Assembly: GCA_029931535.1 (NCBI GenBank)
Contig: JAQPZY010001660.1
Location: 2,815,001-2,879,000 of the forward strand
Direction: 5' to 3'
DNA length: 64,000 nucleotides
DNA from: Margaritifera margaritifera
Taxonomy: Eukaryota; Mollusca; Bivalvia; Unionida; Margaritiferidae
Shown: in pieces, positions 49,746 through 61,324 of the stretch
Position numbering within the stretch: position 1 is the stretch's first letter
Layout: the number at the start of each line of letters is the position of its first letter
Program-made: the position numbers and the translations under genes
The notes under the pieces: model-generated
What the model was told of the DNA's origin: nothing
The model's database searches: none
Seen by the model: the letters and a program-made list of their open reading frames with translations, nothing else

Positions 49746-50589
49746 GTGGTTTTGGAATTCCCATTTTTAAGCAATGATCTTGGCATCACAGAAAAAAATA
49801 TGTTACTTTAAATGGCCTCAAAATTTGTTAATACTGGACTATTTATTTTCTGTGAACCAAAACTGGGTCGCTATGATCTACTATTTCTGTTAGCTTAAAA
49901 TTATAGTTATGCATTCTGATCAGGAAAGCAGGTGTGTCTTGTAAGCTCCTGCTCACATACAACACTAGTATCACTAAGTAATAAGTAACCTATATTGGAG
50001 GTAATTGACCTTTCAGACAAATGGAGAATGATCCCCAAGTTCATTGGCAGAAATGTTCCTTTTAAACTGAGATTTTTCTTTCTGGAAAAAAATAGGTAGT
50101 GATTGAAACAGAATATTTTTAGTATAATTTGGAAAGATTTTATGAACAACAGGACAAAAGAGGTTGAATTTATGGAGGATCTTAACTTGAGTAAATGGCA
50201 AGCTAAAGATTTAAATCATTTGAAAATTTTTATAAAAATTTCATTTGAAATGGGCACAAATTTAAGACTGTTTATCACATGATGAAAAATACTGATTTTA
50301 TTTTACCTAAATACATAATAAGTATTGGAATTACTTTGAAATAGATTTGGATACTTGGGTTCCTATTCCTTTGCCTTGCATGACATCTTGATGTTATTTG
50401 TGATGTCACGAGATGTTATTATCAATGTTACATTTAGAAAATTATGATATGGCAATATGAACCTAAATAATTAATCATGTGATAAATAGATATGAAATTG
50501 CATATTGTACAGTGTATAGTGAAAACTACATAGGTGACAGATTCAGTTTGTCTTATGACCAAACATTTTCAGCCAGATGTGATTATGCA

Positions 50590-50624
<35 letters not shown>

Positions 50625-50760
50625 GAAGAAGAAGAAGAATACTTTTTTTTCAGAGGGTACAACTTATTTAGCTAAATTTGAACTAATCTCACATGAGGCC
50701 TTCAGTGGCATACAATATTCTATATGTGTACACAATATTTATATTTTTTTTAAAAAAAGA
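50590..50760 (+). repeat. (AAT)n/(AAG)n microsatellite and dispersed repeat, member 1
   Basis: (AAT)n then (AAG)n at 50591-50639 are followed by TAGCTAAATTTGAACTAATC, GAGGCCTTCAGTGGCATACA, GTGTACACAATATTTATA and an A-rich tail. The inverse complement occurs at 57490-57612, including its own (TTA)n. The A-rich tail suggests a retroposed element end. Confidence 0.75.
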
Positions 50761-51366
50761 AAGAAAGAATGAATATATTAATTGTAGCTTACTGTCACAC
50801 AAATATTTAACTTAAAACTTGAATAATGTACGTACTTGTACATCATTGTATCATGTTTGTAACTGATTTATGCATACACATAAGAGCAAAGAAGAAACTG
50901 CCAGAATATTTGGTGGTAGATATTACATGCTTAGACAGTTGAGTCTTGACACATCCTGCTTTGAACATATGAAGATTTTTAACCTGTTTTAGTTCAAGTG
51001 GTAGTTGATTCCATATAGAAGATCCTGTATATGTAAATTACTTTTTCAATGCATTAGTTTTTGGTTTTAGTAGTTTTAAACATAGATTTGATGCTGATCT
51101 TAAAGAGTACATTGATGTATAGTATTGCAGGTTTGGAGAAGCATGTCATTCAGGTGTTAAATTATGATGGGTTTATAAGCCAAAATACATCTTTGAAATA
51201 AAGTTCTTTTCTCAGAAGGAAGCCAGTTTAAAGACTTAAACATGTCAGCAGATAGTTTCATTGGATTGACATCTAGTATAATTCCCGCTGCACACTTTTA
51301 AAGTTTGATCATATGATTAATATTAGTTTGTCTGCATGAACCCCATTGTATTCAACAATAGTCCAT

Positions 51367-51456
51367 AATAGGTAATACATAAGTTGAATAGAATAGTTTG
51401 CTTACATGTTTAATAGGTAATACATAAGTTGAATAGAATAGTTTGCTTACATGTTT
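51367..51456. repeat. 45-bp tandem duplication within the LINE remnant
   Basis: AATAGGTAATACATAAGTTG, AATAGAATAGTTTGCTTACA, TGTTT occurs twice with no differences. It adds exactly 15 codons to the RT frame. Confidence 0.95.
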
Positions 51457-51607
51457 TGGCAGATTTTTCATCAGTTTTTACAGTAGTGTTAATTTGAAAC
51501 CTAGAATATTACAGACATGATCTATATGATGATTCTGAGTTACTTTATCATCAACATATACTACTAGGAACTTATGGCATTCTACATTAGATATATATTC
51601 ATAATTT

Positions 51608-51790
51608 ACAGACAGTCGAATGGGGTTTTGCAAGGATTAATCATTTACAGAATCGAATGGGGTTTTGCATGGATTCATCATTTACAGAATCAAATGGGGT
51701 TTTGCATGGATTCATCATTTACAGACAATCGAATGGGGTTTTGCATGGATTCATCATTTACAGACAATCGAATGGGGTTTTGCATGGATG
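51608..51790. repeat. 36-39-bp tandem array, 5 units, within the LINE remnant
   Basis: TCGAATGGGGTTTTGCATGG, ATTCATCATTTACAGA(CAA) repeats five times. The first unit is more diverged, and units with and without the extra CAA or CAG differ by 3 bp. Confidence 0.93.
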
Positions 51791-51960
51791 ATCTGTTTGA
51801 TGTTCCTGGTAGTTTTGCAGTGGTCTTTTTAGTATTTATATACATTCCATTGTCTTCACACTTTTCACCAATTATTCATACCTCGTTGTGATTAGATTGG
51901 TGAGCATACAAATTGAATGTCTGTTATGTGATAGTTGATTTATATACCAGTATAGCTGTT

Positions 51961-54900
51961 GCAAGCAGCTGAGAAGTCAGTTTCTTCAAGCATCTTCCAA
52001 AAATTACATGCACACTCTAATAACATAGAGTCAGTATGATGATGCTTTTTGAGAAATGACAGGACAGCACTAATTTATTAAGTAGAAATAACAAATGAAC
52101 CATTTTCTGGTATCTCTTGAGAATTGCTGGAAGGGATTTGACTATGTCATGTCTGTTTCATATCAATTACTATATTATATTTATATTTAGATGTGTCTTG
52201 ACTGCAGACATACAGTCAGTCATCAAGTAGATTAATATTCTGGCATCTAACAGTAACATGTTTCGTATTATAATAACCACCTTCATTTCACAGCTGCTGC
52301 AGTGAAGTCAGCAATAAACATGAAAATTGTCATGTACATTTTTCAGAATTGGCAGGCTCAGATCTTCAAATTCAGTTAGTTTATAGTGTTGGATTATATT
52401 TAAAGAAGATTTCTTAGGACACAAATGGAGGTCTGAAAATGGTAATAGTAGCACTTGTAAGCAGGGTTGGAAAAGTTCTTGATAGGTAATTGTAATGTAA
52501 CTAGCAATTCAATAGTTTTAAAACGGATCACATGATTTGCAGATCATCAAGTCGTATCAATGAACTTGTGATTACTACCAATGGTCATAATTTCTAAATC
52601 ATATAATCTTGAAATGAACGCTATAAAATAGCGTTAAGTTTTATATTCAGTACCTAGTGATATGACTTGATTTCATGATATATGATCATCAAGTCACAAC
52701 AGTCATCTAACATTTTGCGGCACAAAGGGCAGGTATAAGTCATGTTACATCGTTATATGGTTTATTTATTCTTTTGTATAAATTCACAAGCAATTTTTTC
52801 TGTTGTGACATTGTTAAAATATTTGGTTTATACTTCCCTTGTCCATTTTCACCCAAATACATAATTTTCATTGAGCAAAGTCAGGTAAGACATTACTGTT
52901 TCATTCCCGGATAGAATTCTGTGAAGATTTTATTGGCATATCTTTTCATAGCATTTTCATAAAGTCTTCTACATACTGTAAGATGATAAACATGCCTACA
53001 AAATTTTATTTGTCTGTTAACCTGTTGAACTTAATACATGTAAGTTGTGATAAAAATGTAATAAATGTTGAATTTAAAGTTTATTTTAATACATGTACTT
53101 ATTTTCTTAGTACCTAAATTTATCAAACATTTAGTGAAAAAGTTCCTTGCTAAAAAAAATGTGAGGACAAAAGGAATTTTTTTGTTGTTGGAATAATGTG
53201 TATGATAAGTTAAATACATGTAGTTTGAAGAATTACAGAAAATATGGTATATGTTAATTAACCTGGTATGATGTCTCTGTAGCAGTCACTGAATGATCTG
53301 TCCATCTATCTTTCTTGAGGACAAATTGGTTTGCGAGTGATAATTTAAAGTCTTTATCACTACTAAAGAGATTCCTGCAATAACATGATGTGTTGCTCTA
53401 AAAACACTATTGTTTACTCTCAAACCACCTGACACAATTTTCAGTAATCTCAGAACAAAAAAAGAAAGAAAATGACCATCTCAATATATGCTCATAACAT
53501 GTAGTATGTATAAATGGTAAACAGTGATGCTTAGAACTCGTGTGAAATTTATACTTGGGGAAGTCTATACAGATGGCTTGAAAAAATATTCTTGCTCTGA
53601 TTTGTAGAAAAATAGAACTAATTAAATCCATTATATTAGTTGAAAAAATAAATTATCTTGAGGTAAACAAAAACAAATATCCTGGTTCAAAAGAAAATCC
53701 CCTGAAAATTTCTTACTCTATCAGCTATTTTCAGTTCAAAAATGTATTAAATTCTTTAAAGAAAACAGATGTTTTATTTTCTTTTATTCAAATTGAATTT
53801 CCTTTAATTTTCTATAGGTTATTATGTGTAGGTAGCTTATTCTGAATTGTTTTTTTCGTTATGTGCACTGACCCCCTTGGGATCTCAAAACACTTTTTGA
53901 GTCTCAAAATCCCCCCAACACTGTCTGGGAGGTTGGCAGGTATGCCTTTTTTACTTGAAACCGAATTTTAGGATCTGTATCTGGTGCTAGGTCAGTCAGT
54001 GCAAAGCATTCTATTTGCAACTTTAACCACTGCATGTTTTAGGATGTAAATAGGTTGTTTTATCTTTATATCATGAATGAATGCTCAAGTGATGACAGAA
54101 ATAGGGAGTTTTTTCCAGTTTGTGTGCACTTTAATTACAGTAGAAGGTCATGTTATGAAAGACAGCAGTCACATGATGTCACATGATGAAAGATAGAGAT
54201 TTTCCAATTGTTATTCTACACAGAAAAACATGATCAGACACATGTGAGAAATTATGATTTTGATACATGTATTAAGGTCTGGAATGCTTATGTAGTGTCT
54301 TGCAGGATCAATAAAATTTTAAATATGAATATAGTATTTAGTAATATAGTATTTAAAGGGAAAATTATCCTTTAATTATTAAAAATCAAGCATAATTATT
54401 ATGGTGAGAGAATGACTTATGCAGAATGAATGAATTCTAAGTCGGGGAACAATGTTTTTAGCTCAAATTTATTATCTGTGGATCATCAGATCCAAACTAT
54501 GTACATTAAGGTCTTCCATATAGACTAGAGTTATGTCTTTATGTGTTTCAGGAACAGAGTGCATCATAGAATTTAAGTCATGGAAATTTATTAAAGGCGG
54601 TACCATGATAAACTGTTACTTATGTCAAATGGTTTCTGAACTGATGGAAACAAGGTTAAATTTACCTACTTTATCTCATTTTCATCTGTATTTTCATGAT
54701 CACATGCTTACTGTGTGTAAACTTTTTTGATAACATTTGTTTCCTGCTGGTAATTTATTTATTTTGACTTTATATACCTCAGAGAACAATCCATCAAGAT
54801 TGGCCTGAGCCTAATTGCTGTTTCAGTATTAGTATCACTTGAAATCTGCAGTCTTCAAGGACTTGTTTGCCTTGTGTAAACCATCATGTTCTGATATTTC

Positions 54901-55962
54901 CTTTACCAATAAGTTTCTGAAAGTTCCCTTGGGTGTTACCAAATATATCAGAGTTCAGAACATTTATTCCTTGTTGCTATTTACTGGTATTTGTTCTTTG
55001 ACAATTTTGTCTTTACAACTGAGGAATTTTGTCCCCAAAAGTCGACTTTACATTTTCGCTAGTTATATTGTAGTGATTGCAGATAAAGGTAGGTTATGGT
55101 ATATAAAATGATACATTTTTATGTGATATACATGTACTTTCACAATGCTACACTTCAGCCACTGAATATTTAAAATGTATCCATTGTTAAAATACCTGGT
55201 ATGGGAAGTAAAAGTTCAGATATAAAATTGCCTGAAAATATTTCTGAGTTTTAGATGGGAAAATTGCCTTACATTCAGTATCCTTCAGATTTTGGCGGTT
55301 GACAACATGAATGGTTTCTTCCCAAGATTTAAAATAAGCAAGATATGACCAGAATACAGCCTAATCTGTGTAATATTCAATTAATATAAGACTTATTATT
55401 CTATCTTGTAGTTGATTTTTTTTGTATCCAAGTAATTAGTATGCCACTACTGTTAAATATTGGCTAGTTGAGAATTGCAGTCCATGCTGTTTTATTACTT
55501 TCTATATAAGTATTTGTATGTTTGAAAAAAGCATGATTCCAAAAGTGCTGGCAAAGAGAGTGTTTTGTTGTTTAATAACATTTCTTTAGTATGTCATTTG
55601 TTTTGAGAAAGTTCCATAACACTATGGTTTTGCTAATTATCCAGCTTTAAACTGCAATTTCTTCCTCCTCCAGTGGGTTATTACTGATTATATTCTCCAT
55701 AAATCTACAATTTTCATTACCAGCTACATTTTACTGGATATGTGGCATCTGCTTGCTATTTTACTGTCTGCTCTCTTTTTATTGAGAATGATATTGTGAG
55801 GCAATAGGCAGTGAATTCCTGCAATGAATTGTCAATATTGATCGAAACTTGTGATTTTGTCATGTGATATCAATATATTGGATACAAAACACATTTTTAG
55901 ATAAATTATTTAATTAGGTGTGAAAGGGGAGCACTATAAAACGCCCTTGAATACTACATGTT
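51961..55962. other. AT-rich DNA, no host gene recognised
   Basis: About 4 kb. Only the dispersed repeat member at 53866-53946 and a few short open frames without recognisable products were seen. Confidence 0.5.
53866..53946 (-). repeat. dispersed repeat, member 2
   Basis: This is the inverse complement of the 16978-17062 repeat: CCCCCTTGGGATCTCAAAAC, CCCCCCAACACTGTCTGGGA and GGTTGGCAGGTATG. Confidence 0.7.
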
Positions 55963-56705
55963 TAGCTCTGCTGTGGTCATACACCAGAAGAACTTATCTA
56001 ATGGCCTTTTGTCTGGTATCTGACATCTGTTAGGACATGTTTGTTATCCCTACTTCTCCAAAACTACTGGGAGGTTTGCCCCCAAACTTTACAGACACAT
56101 TCATCCCAAGGTCTAGTTCATCCTAAATGATAATTGTGCCCTTCAGATATCCAATATGACCATCATGGCAGACATCTTGAAAATATTGTTATCGCTGTTA
56201 CTCCTAAACAGATGGTTGTGTCAACATGGGGTTTTCACTGAAAGATTTATAATGATATCTAGTTGGTCCTAAATGAAAATGGTGTCGATCTGACATTAAA
56301 CATGGCTGCCATGGTGACCATTTTTAAAATCTTGTTATCGCTGCTTCTCCTGAATGGATGGTCGTATTGACATGGGGTTTTCATCAAAAGACTGCTTATG
56401 ATACCTTGTTGGTCCTAAATGGAAATGTTGCCAAAATCTTACATCCAATATGACCACTATAATAACAATCTTGAAAATCTGGCTATTGCTACTCCTTCTG
56501 GTCATATTGACAAGTGGTATTCACCCAAATCCTTATGATGTCTAGTTGGTTCTAAATGAAAATGGTGTCGATCTTACATCCAATATGGCCACCAGATGGT
56601 TTCAACACTTGGCAGTTAAAAAGAAGAAATGGTCTTATCTGGGATTCCTGGAAATTCTTTTCTGTCAGTAGAATGCCAGTCCCGTTGAGGTACTATTGTT
56701 TGATT
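55963..56705 (+). repeat. head-body-tail repeat cassette III (148-bp body, about 3 units)
   Basis: The head TAGCTCTGCTGTGGTCATAC, ACCAGAAGAACTTATC, CATCCCAAGGTCTAGTTC and the tail TTTCAACACTTGGCAGTTAA, AAAGAAGAAATGGTCTTATC, CCTGGAAATTCTTTTC, TACTATTGTTT match cassette I at both ends. The body holds fewer copies of the same ~148-bp unit. Confidence 0.9.
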
Positions 56706-58367
56706 GATTTACAAAACTGGATGTGATATAATTGTCAAAAAAAGCTTGAATATCAGTTTTACATGAATATGTCATTTCCATCTGTGTAGTGCTGATTGCA
56801 TATAAACCAAGGGCAAGACTATCTTGCTAGGAGGATCATATCATTATTATATTTTTAAATAAAAAAGAAAAGTATGACAGATTGAAAAGAAATTAGATTC
56901 TTAACAACTCGCCATATTTTCATGACATGCTATCTGCCCATGAATTGTATTTTAAATTGTATACATTTAAAAAAGTTCTCATATTATCTGGTCCTGGAAG
57001 GACTGATATTTAAAGTTTCTCTTCTACATTGAAATTACTATGAAAAGTTTATGTCCCTTCATGATATTATAGTTAAATTTTATACCATGTTTTGTTAAAA
57101 AAAATAATTTATTTTTGGTGCACTGACAGTGAGCTTTTTAATTACTTTTTCACAACATTGCTTGCAAATCATATCAGGTCATACTTCCTCTTTTTTATAT
57201 ACTTTTTTTCACCTATTACTTTTAAATATGCAGCAAGGGTAAGAACTAAATTAGCATGCTAACATCATGCAAATGAGACCCAATGTCTTGCTTTTTGCTC
57301 AACATTTTTGCAAAGTGTGTCTAGGCAATGTTTTCAAACCTTTCTGACCCATTGCCATCAAATTAGACTAGAAGATGTACCAATGGATGAACATTGAAGA
57401 ACATGACTCACTTAAAAACTGGGCAACTGTAACCTATTTGGCTGGCTTCGCTTACCATCTCTTAGTAATCATTTATTGACTATATACGTGAGTAATGTTT
57501 TTTTCTTTTATAAATATTGTGTACATGTATTGAATGTTTTATGCCCCTGAGGGCCTCATTAGCTAAAGCTGAAAGTAAAATATTGTTATTATTATTATTA
57601 TTCTTATTATTAATATATTCTCCAAGGTAGCAAAACGTGTGTGTGTGTGTACACAAGGGTCTATGCCATTTGCTTACTGTAGCATCAGCAGGATACATAA
57701 AAAACTTGTTCCAGAAACATTGAGGTTGATTACAGTATTTCTGCCATGATAAAATCAAGCAGTCATCACGCATAATAAATTTGCCAAAGAAAACCTTATA
57801 AAATTGGGATAAGATTATTATCAGATAAATTATGTATGTGTTCTGAACCAAGTCTGGGTCACAAAGACCCAAGTGTGGTCAGCTTACATTAACTTGCTCC
57901 TGGGAGAAATCTGAATGACAATCGCTATTGATCAGTAGAGACTGACCATTGGCCTGTTTTGTGGAATTTTACCTGCTTCTGTATTTGGTATCTTTAACTT
58001 AGTATTTGCACTGCTGATGTATCTTTACATGGAAGATCTAAATATCTCAGTATTTTGCTTCTGATTTATTCACTAATTATCCAGGGACATCAACACTTAA
58101 TTGATGTATAAGTAGAGTTATAATATACCTGCATATTTCAGTTATATGAATTGAATTCTCTTTTGCCAGTGGGGTTTTTTTTCTCACCTCTAGCAATAGT
58201 GATCTTTTATAACATATTTATGTACTATTTATGTATCCTTTTACAGATAGCAGGTATAGAACCTGATATCATGCATCAACACCAGTAAACTACATCTTAA
58301 TATACAGTTTGAAATCCAAAATCAACTTGATTCATTCCAATATCTCTCGGTTTGATGTACTAATGTT
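56706..58367. other. AT-rich DNA, no host gene recognised
   Basis: Only the dispersed repeat at 57490-57612 with its (TTA)n and a (TG)6 at 57639-57650 were recognised. Confidence 0.5.
57490..57612 (-). repeat. (TTA)n and dispersed repeat, member 2
   Basis: TATAAATATTGTGTACATGT, GAGGGCCTCATTAGCTAAAG and (TTA)n are the inverse complement of the 50.6-50.76-kb repeat, in the same internal order. Confidence 0.72.
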
Positions 58368-59703
58368 TAGCTGAACTAGTCAAAGACCAGAAGAGCTTAT
58401 GTGATGGCTAAACTATTGGGAGGATTGCCATAAAAGTTTACACACACATGTCCCAGTGTATAGTTGATCCTAAATGAAAATGGTGAATCTCAGACATCCA
58501 GTCTGGCCACCACAGCAGCCATTTTGAAAACCTTGTTATTGCCGCTCATCCTGAACAGATGGTCCTATCATCATGCCACATGGGGTTTTCACTAAAAGAC
58601 TTCATATGATGTCTAGTTGTGATACCAACATGGGATTTTCACTAAAAGAATTCATATATATAGTTGTTCCTAAATAAGTGTGGTGTCAATCAGACCCTCA
58701 ATATGGCTACCAACCATCTTGAAAATAATGTTATTGCTACTGCTCCTAAATGGATGGTCATAGTGGCAGTTGGTTTTCACTAAAAGACTTCTTATGATGT
58801 CTTGTTGGTCCTTAATGAAAACGGTGCTGATCTGACATTTAATATGGCTTCCTTGGTGACCATCTTGGAAATCTTGTTATAGCTACTCTTCCTCTCAATA
58901 GATTTTCCTTTTGAAGAGCTGGTTGTATCATCATCAAGTTTTCAGTAGGGGCCCCAGGTTGCCCAGTGGTCAGAGGCACCTGCCTTTACATATCACTCAA
59001 ACATCTCACCTCTGTCTGCATGAGTTTGAGTCTCAGCTCGACCAACGTGGATATGTGAAAAAGCTTGTCAGTAGCTTCCTGTGGGTCAGTGGTTCTTCCC
59101 AGTGTTTTGCTGGGTTCTTCCTCCACCAAATATACTGGCCACTATGTACTGTATAGCCTATCATGTACTGAAAAATGGCATTAAACCCCACAAAATAAAC
59201 CAAACCAATCAAGTTTTCAAAAAAATTGGAAGTCATATCAACATGAGGTTTTCACTAAAAGACTAGTTTGTCCTAAATGAAAATTGTTTTGATTGGATGT
59301 CTAATACTGCCGCCACAGTGGCCATCTTGAAAATCTTGTTATCGCTATTCCTCCTGAATGGATGGTCATATCAACATGGGGTTTCATGGGGTTTCCACTC
59401 AAAGACTTCCTATGATGTCTCGTTGATTCTAAATGTAAATGGTGCTGATCTGAAGTCCAGTATGGCCATCACAGGAGCCATCTTAAAAATCTTGTTATTG
59501 CTACTCATTCTGAACAGAAAGTTATATTGACATGGGGTTTTCACCAGAAGACTTCTTATGATGTTTAGTTCATCCTAAATGAAAATGGTGCTGCTCACAC
59601 ATCTAATATGGCTGCCACAGGGGCCATCTTGTGAATCTTGTTATTGCTACTCCTTCTGAATGGATGGTCATATCAACATGGGGTTTTTACTAAAAGACTT
59701 TTT
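58368..59703 (+). repeat. head-body repeat cassette IV (148-bp body), tail missing, split by a SINE
   Basis: The head TTTAGCTGAACTAGTCAAAG, ACCAGAAGAGCTTATG leads into units with GATGTCTAGTTG, CTGACATCCAGT, GGCCATCTTGAAAATCTTGT, CATATCAACATGGGGTTTTC and ACTAAAAGACTTCTTATGAT. A SINE A copy lies at 58945-59207 inside one unit. The last unit stops abruptly within TTTACTAAAAGACTTTT at about 59702, where the CpG-rich sequence begins; no cassette tail is present. Confidence 0.85.
58945..59207 (+). mobile_element. tRNA-derived SINE, family A, with 12-bp TSD
   Basis: ATCAAGTTTTCA at 58933-58944 and 59208-59219 brackets 263 bp. The head GGTTGCCCAGTGGTCAGAGG (A-box, about 58957-58977) and GAGTTTGAGTCTCAGC (B-box, 59022-59037) are tRNA-like. 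The body TGTCAGTAGCTTCCTGTGGG, GGTTCTTCCCAGTGTTTTGC, CTTCCTCCACCAAATATACT and the tail AAAAATGGCATTAAACCCC match the 27.05-kb copy. Confidence 0.93.
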
Positions 59704-59744
59704 AATAGCAGCAATACATTACCCTATCACTATTATATAGCTTA

Positions 59745-60260
59745 TTACTTTTTCGTGTCGAAAAATCTCGTCCGTTCGATGTGAAAACATCCTCCCACTT
59801 TGAGTGGAGATTTTGTCAACAAGACACGTCACAGAAGTGCACCTCTCCGCGCCTGCACGAACATTCATCTTTTTCATGGACGCCATGGCCTATGGTTGTA
59901 TCGTCGAACGTAACCTGAGAAAAATAATCTGCTGCGGTTTTCAACCACGTTTGGATCCTTCTTTCACCTAAATTCAATCTGGGTTACATTTGTTTTTACA
60001 TATGTTTTTTATGCTGCCCTACGTCAGTGTTTGTTCTAGAAAAGAGTCTTTCTAAATTGCTACGTGTATTCTGTCCTTAGGGGTGAGGGTACACCATGTG
60101 CTTTTTTTTTCAGATACAATTTAGCTCACGGTAAGTCTTGTGTGTTCATTACAACGTGACGTAGACAACCGAGATAGCGCCGCAATTAGCAGGCGCATAA
60201 TTCTACCAATTAAATATTATTGTTTTGCTAATTCATCAATTGTATCTTTATTTACCACGC
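59745..60260. other. CpG-rich segment, left part of a younger or different sequence
   Basis: CpG dinucleotides are rare in the preceding 59 kb but frequent here (TTCGTGTCGAAAAATCTCGT, CTCCGCGCCTGCACG, GTATCGTCGAACGTAACC, GCGCCGC, CACGCGTGACGCGTCGC). No ORF of note. It could be the terminal/untranslated region of the DIRS-like element that follows, or a CpG-rich promoter of the short candidate gene at 60.87 kb. Confidence 0.5.
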
Positions 60261-60349
60261 GTGACGCGTCGCATTGCTATGCTGTACTTTCTTGGGAACA
60301 ATAAAGTTTGTCAAGAAAACTAGACTCCTGATCCTTGTAACATGTATAT

Positions 60350-60815
60350 GTATATTGTTTACCTGTAGGCAAATTCCACTGTGGTGCATATAGACCGCTA
60401 AAGTATATGCAAACAGGGCGAAGTGAACTGGTGTGCATAGAGCACGCGACATATACAAAAAGGGTGAGTTTGCCACGTGTGGAAATAAAAGGTGAGTTTT
60501 ACACTTTTTATTATTGTATTATTTTATATAAAATGAGACAATTGTTTACCTTTGAACATCCACTGGGGTGCAATTAGCACACAGTGGATGCAAAGAGGTC
60601 AGATGAACTGGTGTGTGTATAGTACGCAGTATATACAGGCGAGGCGAGTTTTCACGTGTGGAAATAATATATTATTATTATTATTATTATTATTGTTCTC
60701 CTTCAGATAAATTCTTAATTCAGGGAACAATTGCCTACCTTGTGCAAATATACTGGAGGTGTATAACACCCAGTACATGCAGACTGGTGAGTTTTACGTA
60801 TGAAGAATAATACAA
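60350..60815. repeat. array of about five short hairpin modules
   Basis: Three diverged units contain small inverted repeats: 60376-60398 (weak), 60427-60450 (TGTGC ATAGA GCACG), 60560-60587 (CCACTGGGGTGC AATTA GCACACAGTGG core), 60607-60630, and 60752-60774 (ACTGGAGGTGT ATA ACACCCAGT). Each is followed by a GTGAACTGG or GGTGAGTTTTAC-like stretch; GGTGAGT, a strong 5' splice-site word, occurs at 60463, 60491 and 60786. (TTA)n runs (60669-60697, 60816-60835) separate units. Confidence 0.65.
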
Positions 60816-60864
60816 TATTATTTTTATTATTATTTTGCTCTTTCAGAAACATTTTTCTTTTCAG

Positions 60865-61294
60865 AGAACAATGTCAGGTCAGTCTGTAGGGAGTATGGCC
60901 ACAAGAAGGGCCCTTGGATACTCACCCAGACTACCTCATGTGTTCAAGTGTACACGTAAGAAAAACGTTGTACCTCTCGCAAACGACTAATGAAATCTGC
61001 AATCTAGCCGATCCCAGACGTATGTATAGAGGGCGGAAGAAAAAAGACATTGATATGCATCATCGTCTGAATTCTCAATTTTTTTTTTCTCTTATAGAGT
61101 CTCAGGCGGGCACACACTGCAAGAAGACTAGTTCTTCAAGAAACCCGGGTCAGGGGAGTCTATGGGACCAATACTCAAAAGAAAAAAGAATAGAGAGTCC
61201 GGAGACAGGAGACCTCTCCTGTAAGGGAGGGAGTGAACGTTCCAGGAAAAAAGGAGTAGATCACCCCTCCCGGGAAGGGAGAAGACGAACATGA
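60865..61294 (+). CDS. candidate two-exon short gene, unknown product
   Basis: A polypyrimidine tract and AG (TTTTTCTTTTCAG, ending 60864) precede AGAACA and ATG at 60871. The reading stays open to ACAC|GTAAG at 60955/60956. A second tract TTTTTTTTTCTCTTATAG ends at 61097. Removing 60956-61097 leaves an in-frame join (phase 1) and a stop at 61292-61294, giving 93 residues. The N-terminus reads MSGQSVGSMATRRALGYSP and the C-terminal half is rich in K, R, S, G and E (for example SERSRKKGVDHPSREGRRRT). I recognise no family. It has a usable start, donor, branch-side tract and acceptor, but it sits just upstream of DIRS-like gag-type sequence and may be that element's leader ORF. Confidence 0.4.
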
Positions 61295-61324
61295 ACAGTA
61301 GCATGTCGCTGCCTTCCACCAGGA

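Larger units (their letters stand above)
50945..51960 (-). pseudogene. LINE reverse transcriptase, antisense, decayed
   Basis: Read on the minus strand, blocks appear in the correct order of a CR1/Jockey-type non-LTR RT: CEDNGMYINTKKTTAKLPG (51860-51804, just past the catalytic loop), VDDKVTQNHHIDHV (about 51555-51514), LPIMDYC then QWGSC (about 51378-51336), FKSLNWLPSEKR (about 51240-51206), and FTYTGSSIWNQLPLELKQ (about 51040-50985). Stops and frame changes separate them. At the position of the expected Y-A-D-D loop (about 51895) the frame reads LYAHQSN, so the catalytic aspartates appear lost. Two tandem expansions lie inside: a 45-bp duplication (51367-51456) and a 36-39-bp array (51608-51790). 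The upstream RT and endonuclease were not found. Confidence 0.85.

Noticed and set aside
50479..50772. 97-codon frame with poly-Asn and poly-Lys
   Set aside because: Mostly (AAT)n and (AAG)n translation plus the dispersed repeat, whose inverse copy at 57.5 kb gives a similar artefact.
60252..60476. 74-codon minus-strand frame in the hairpin array
   Set aside because: It runs through the structured repeats with no codon or domain evidence. The plus-strand exon structure downstream is better supported.
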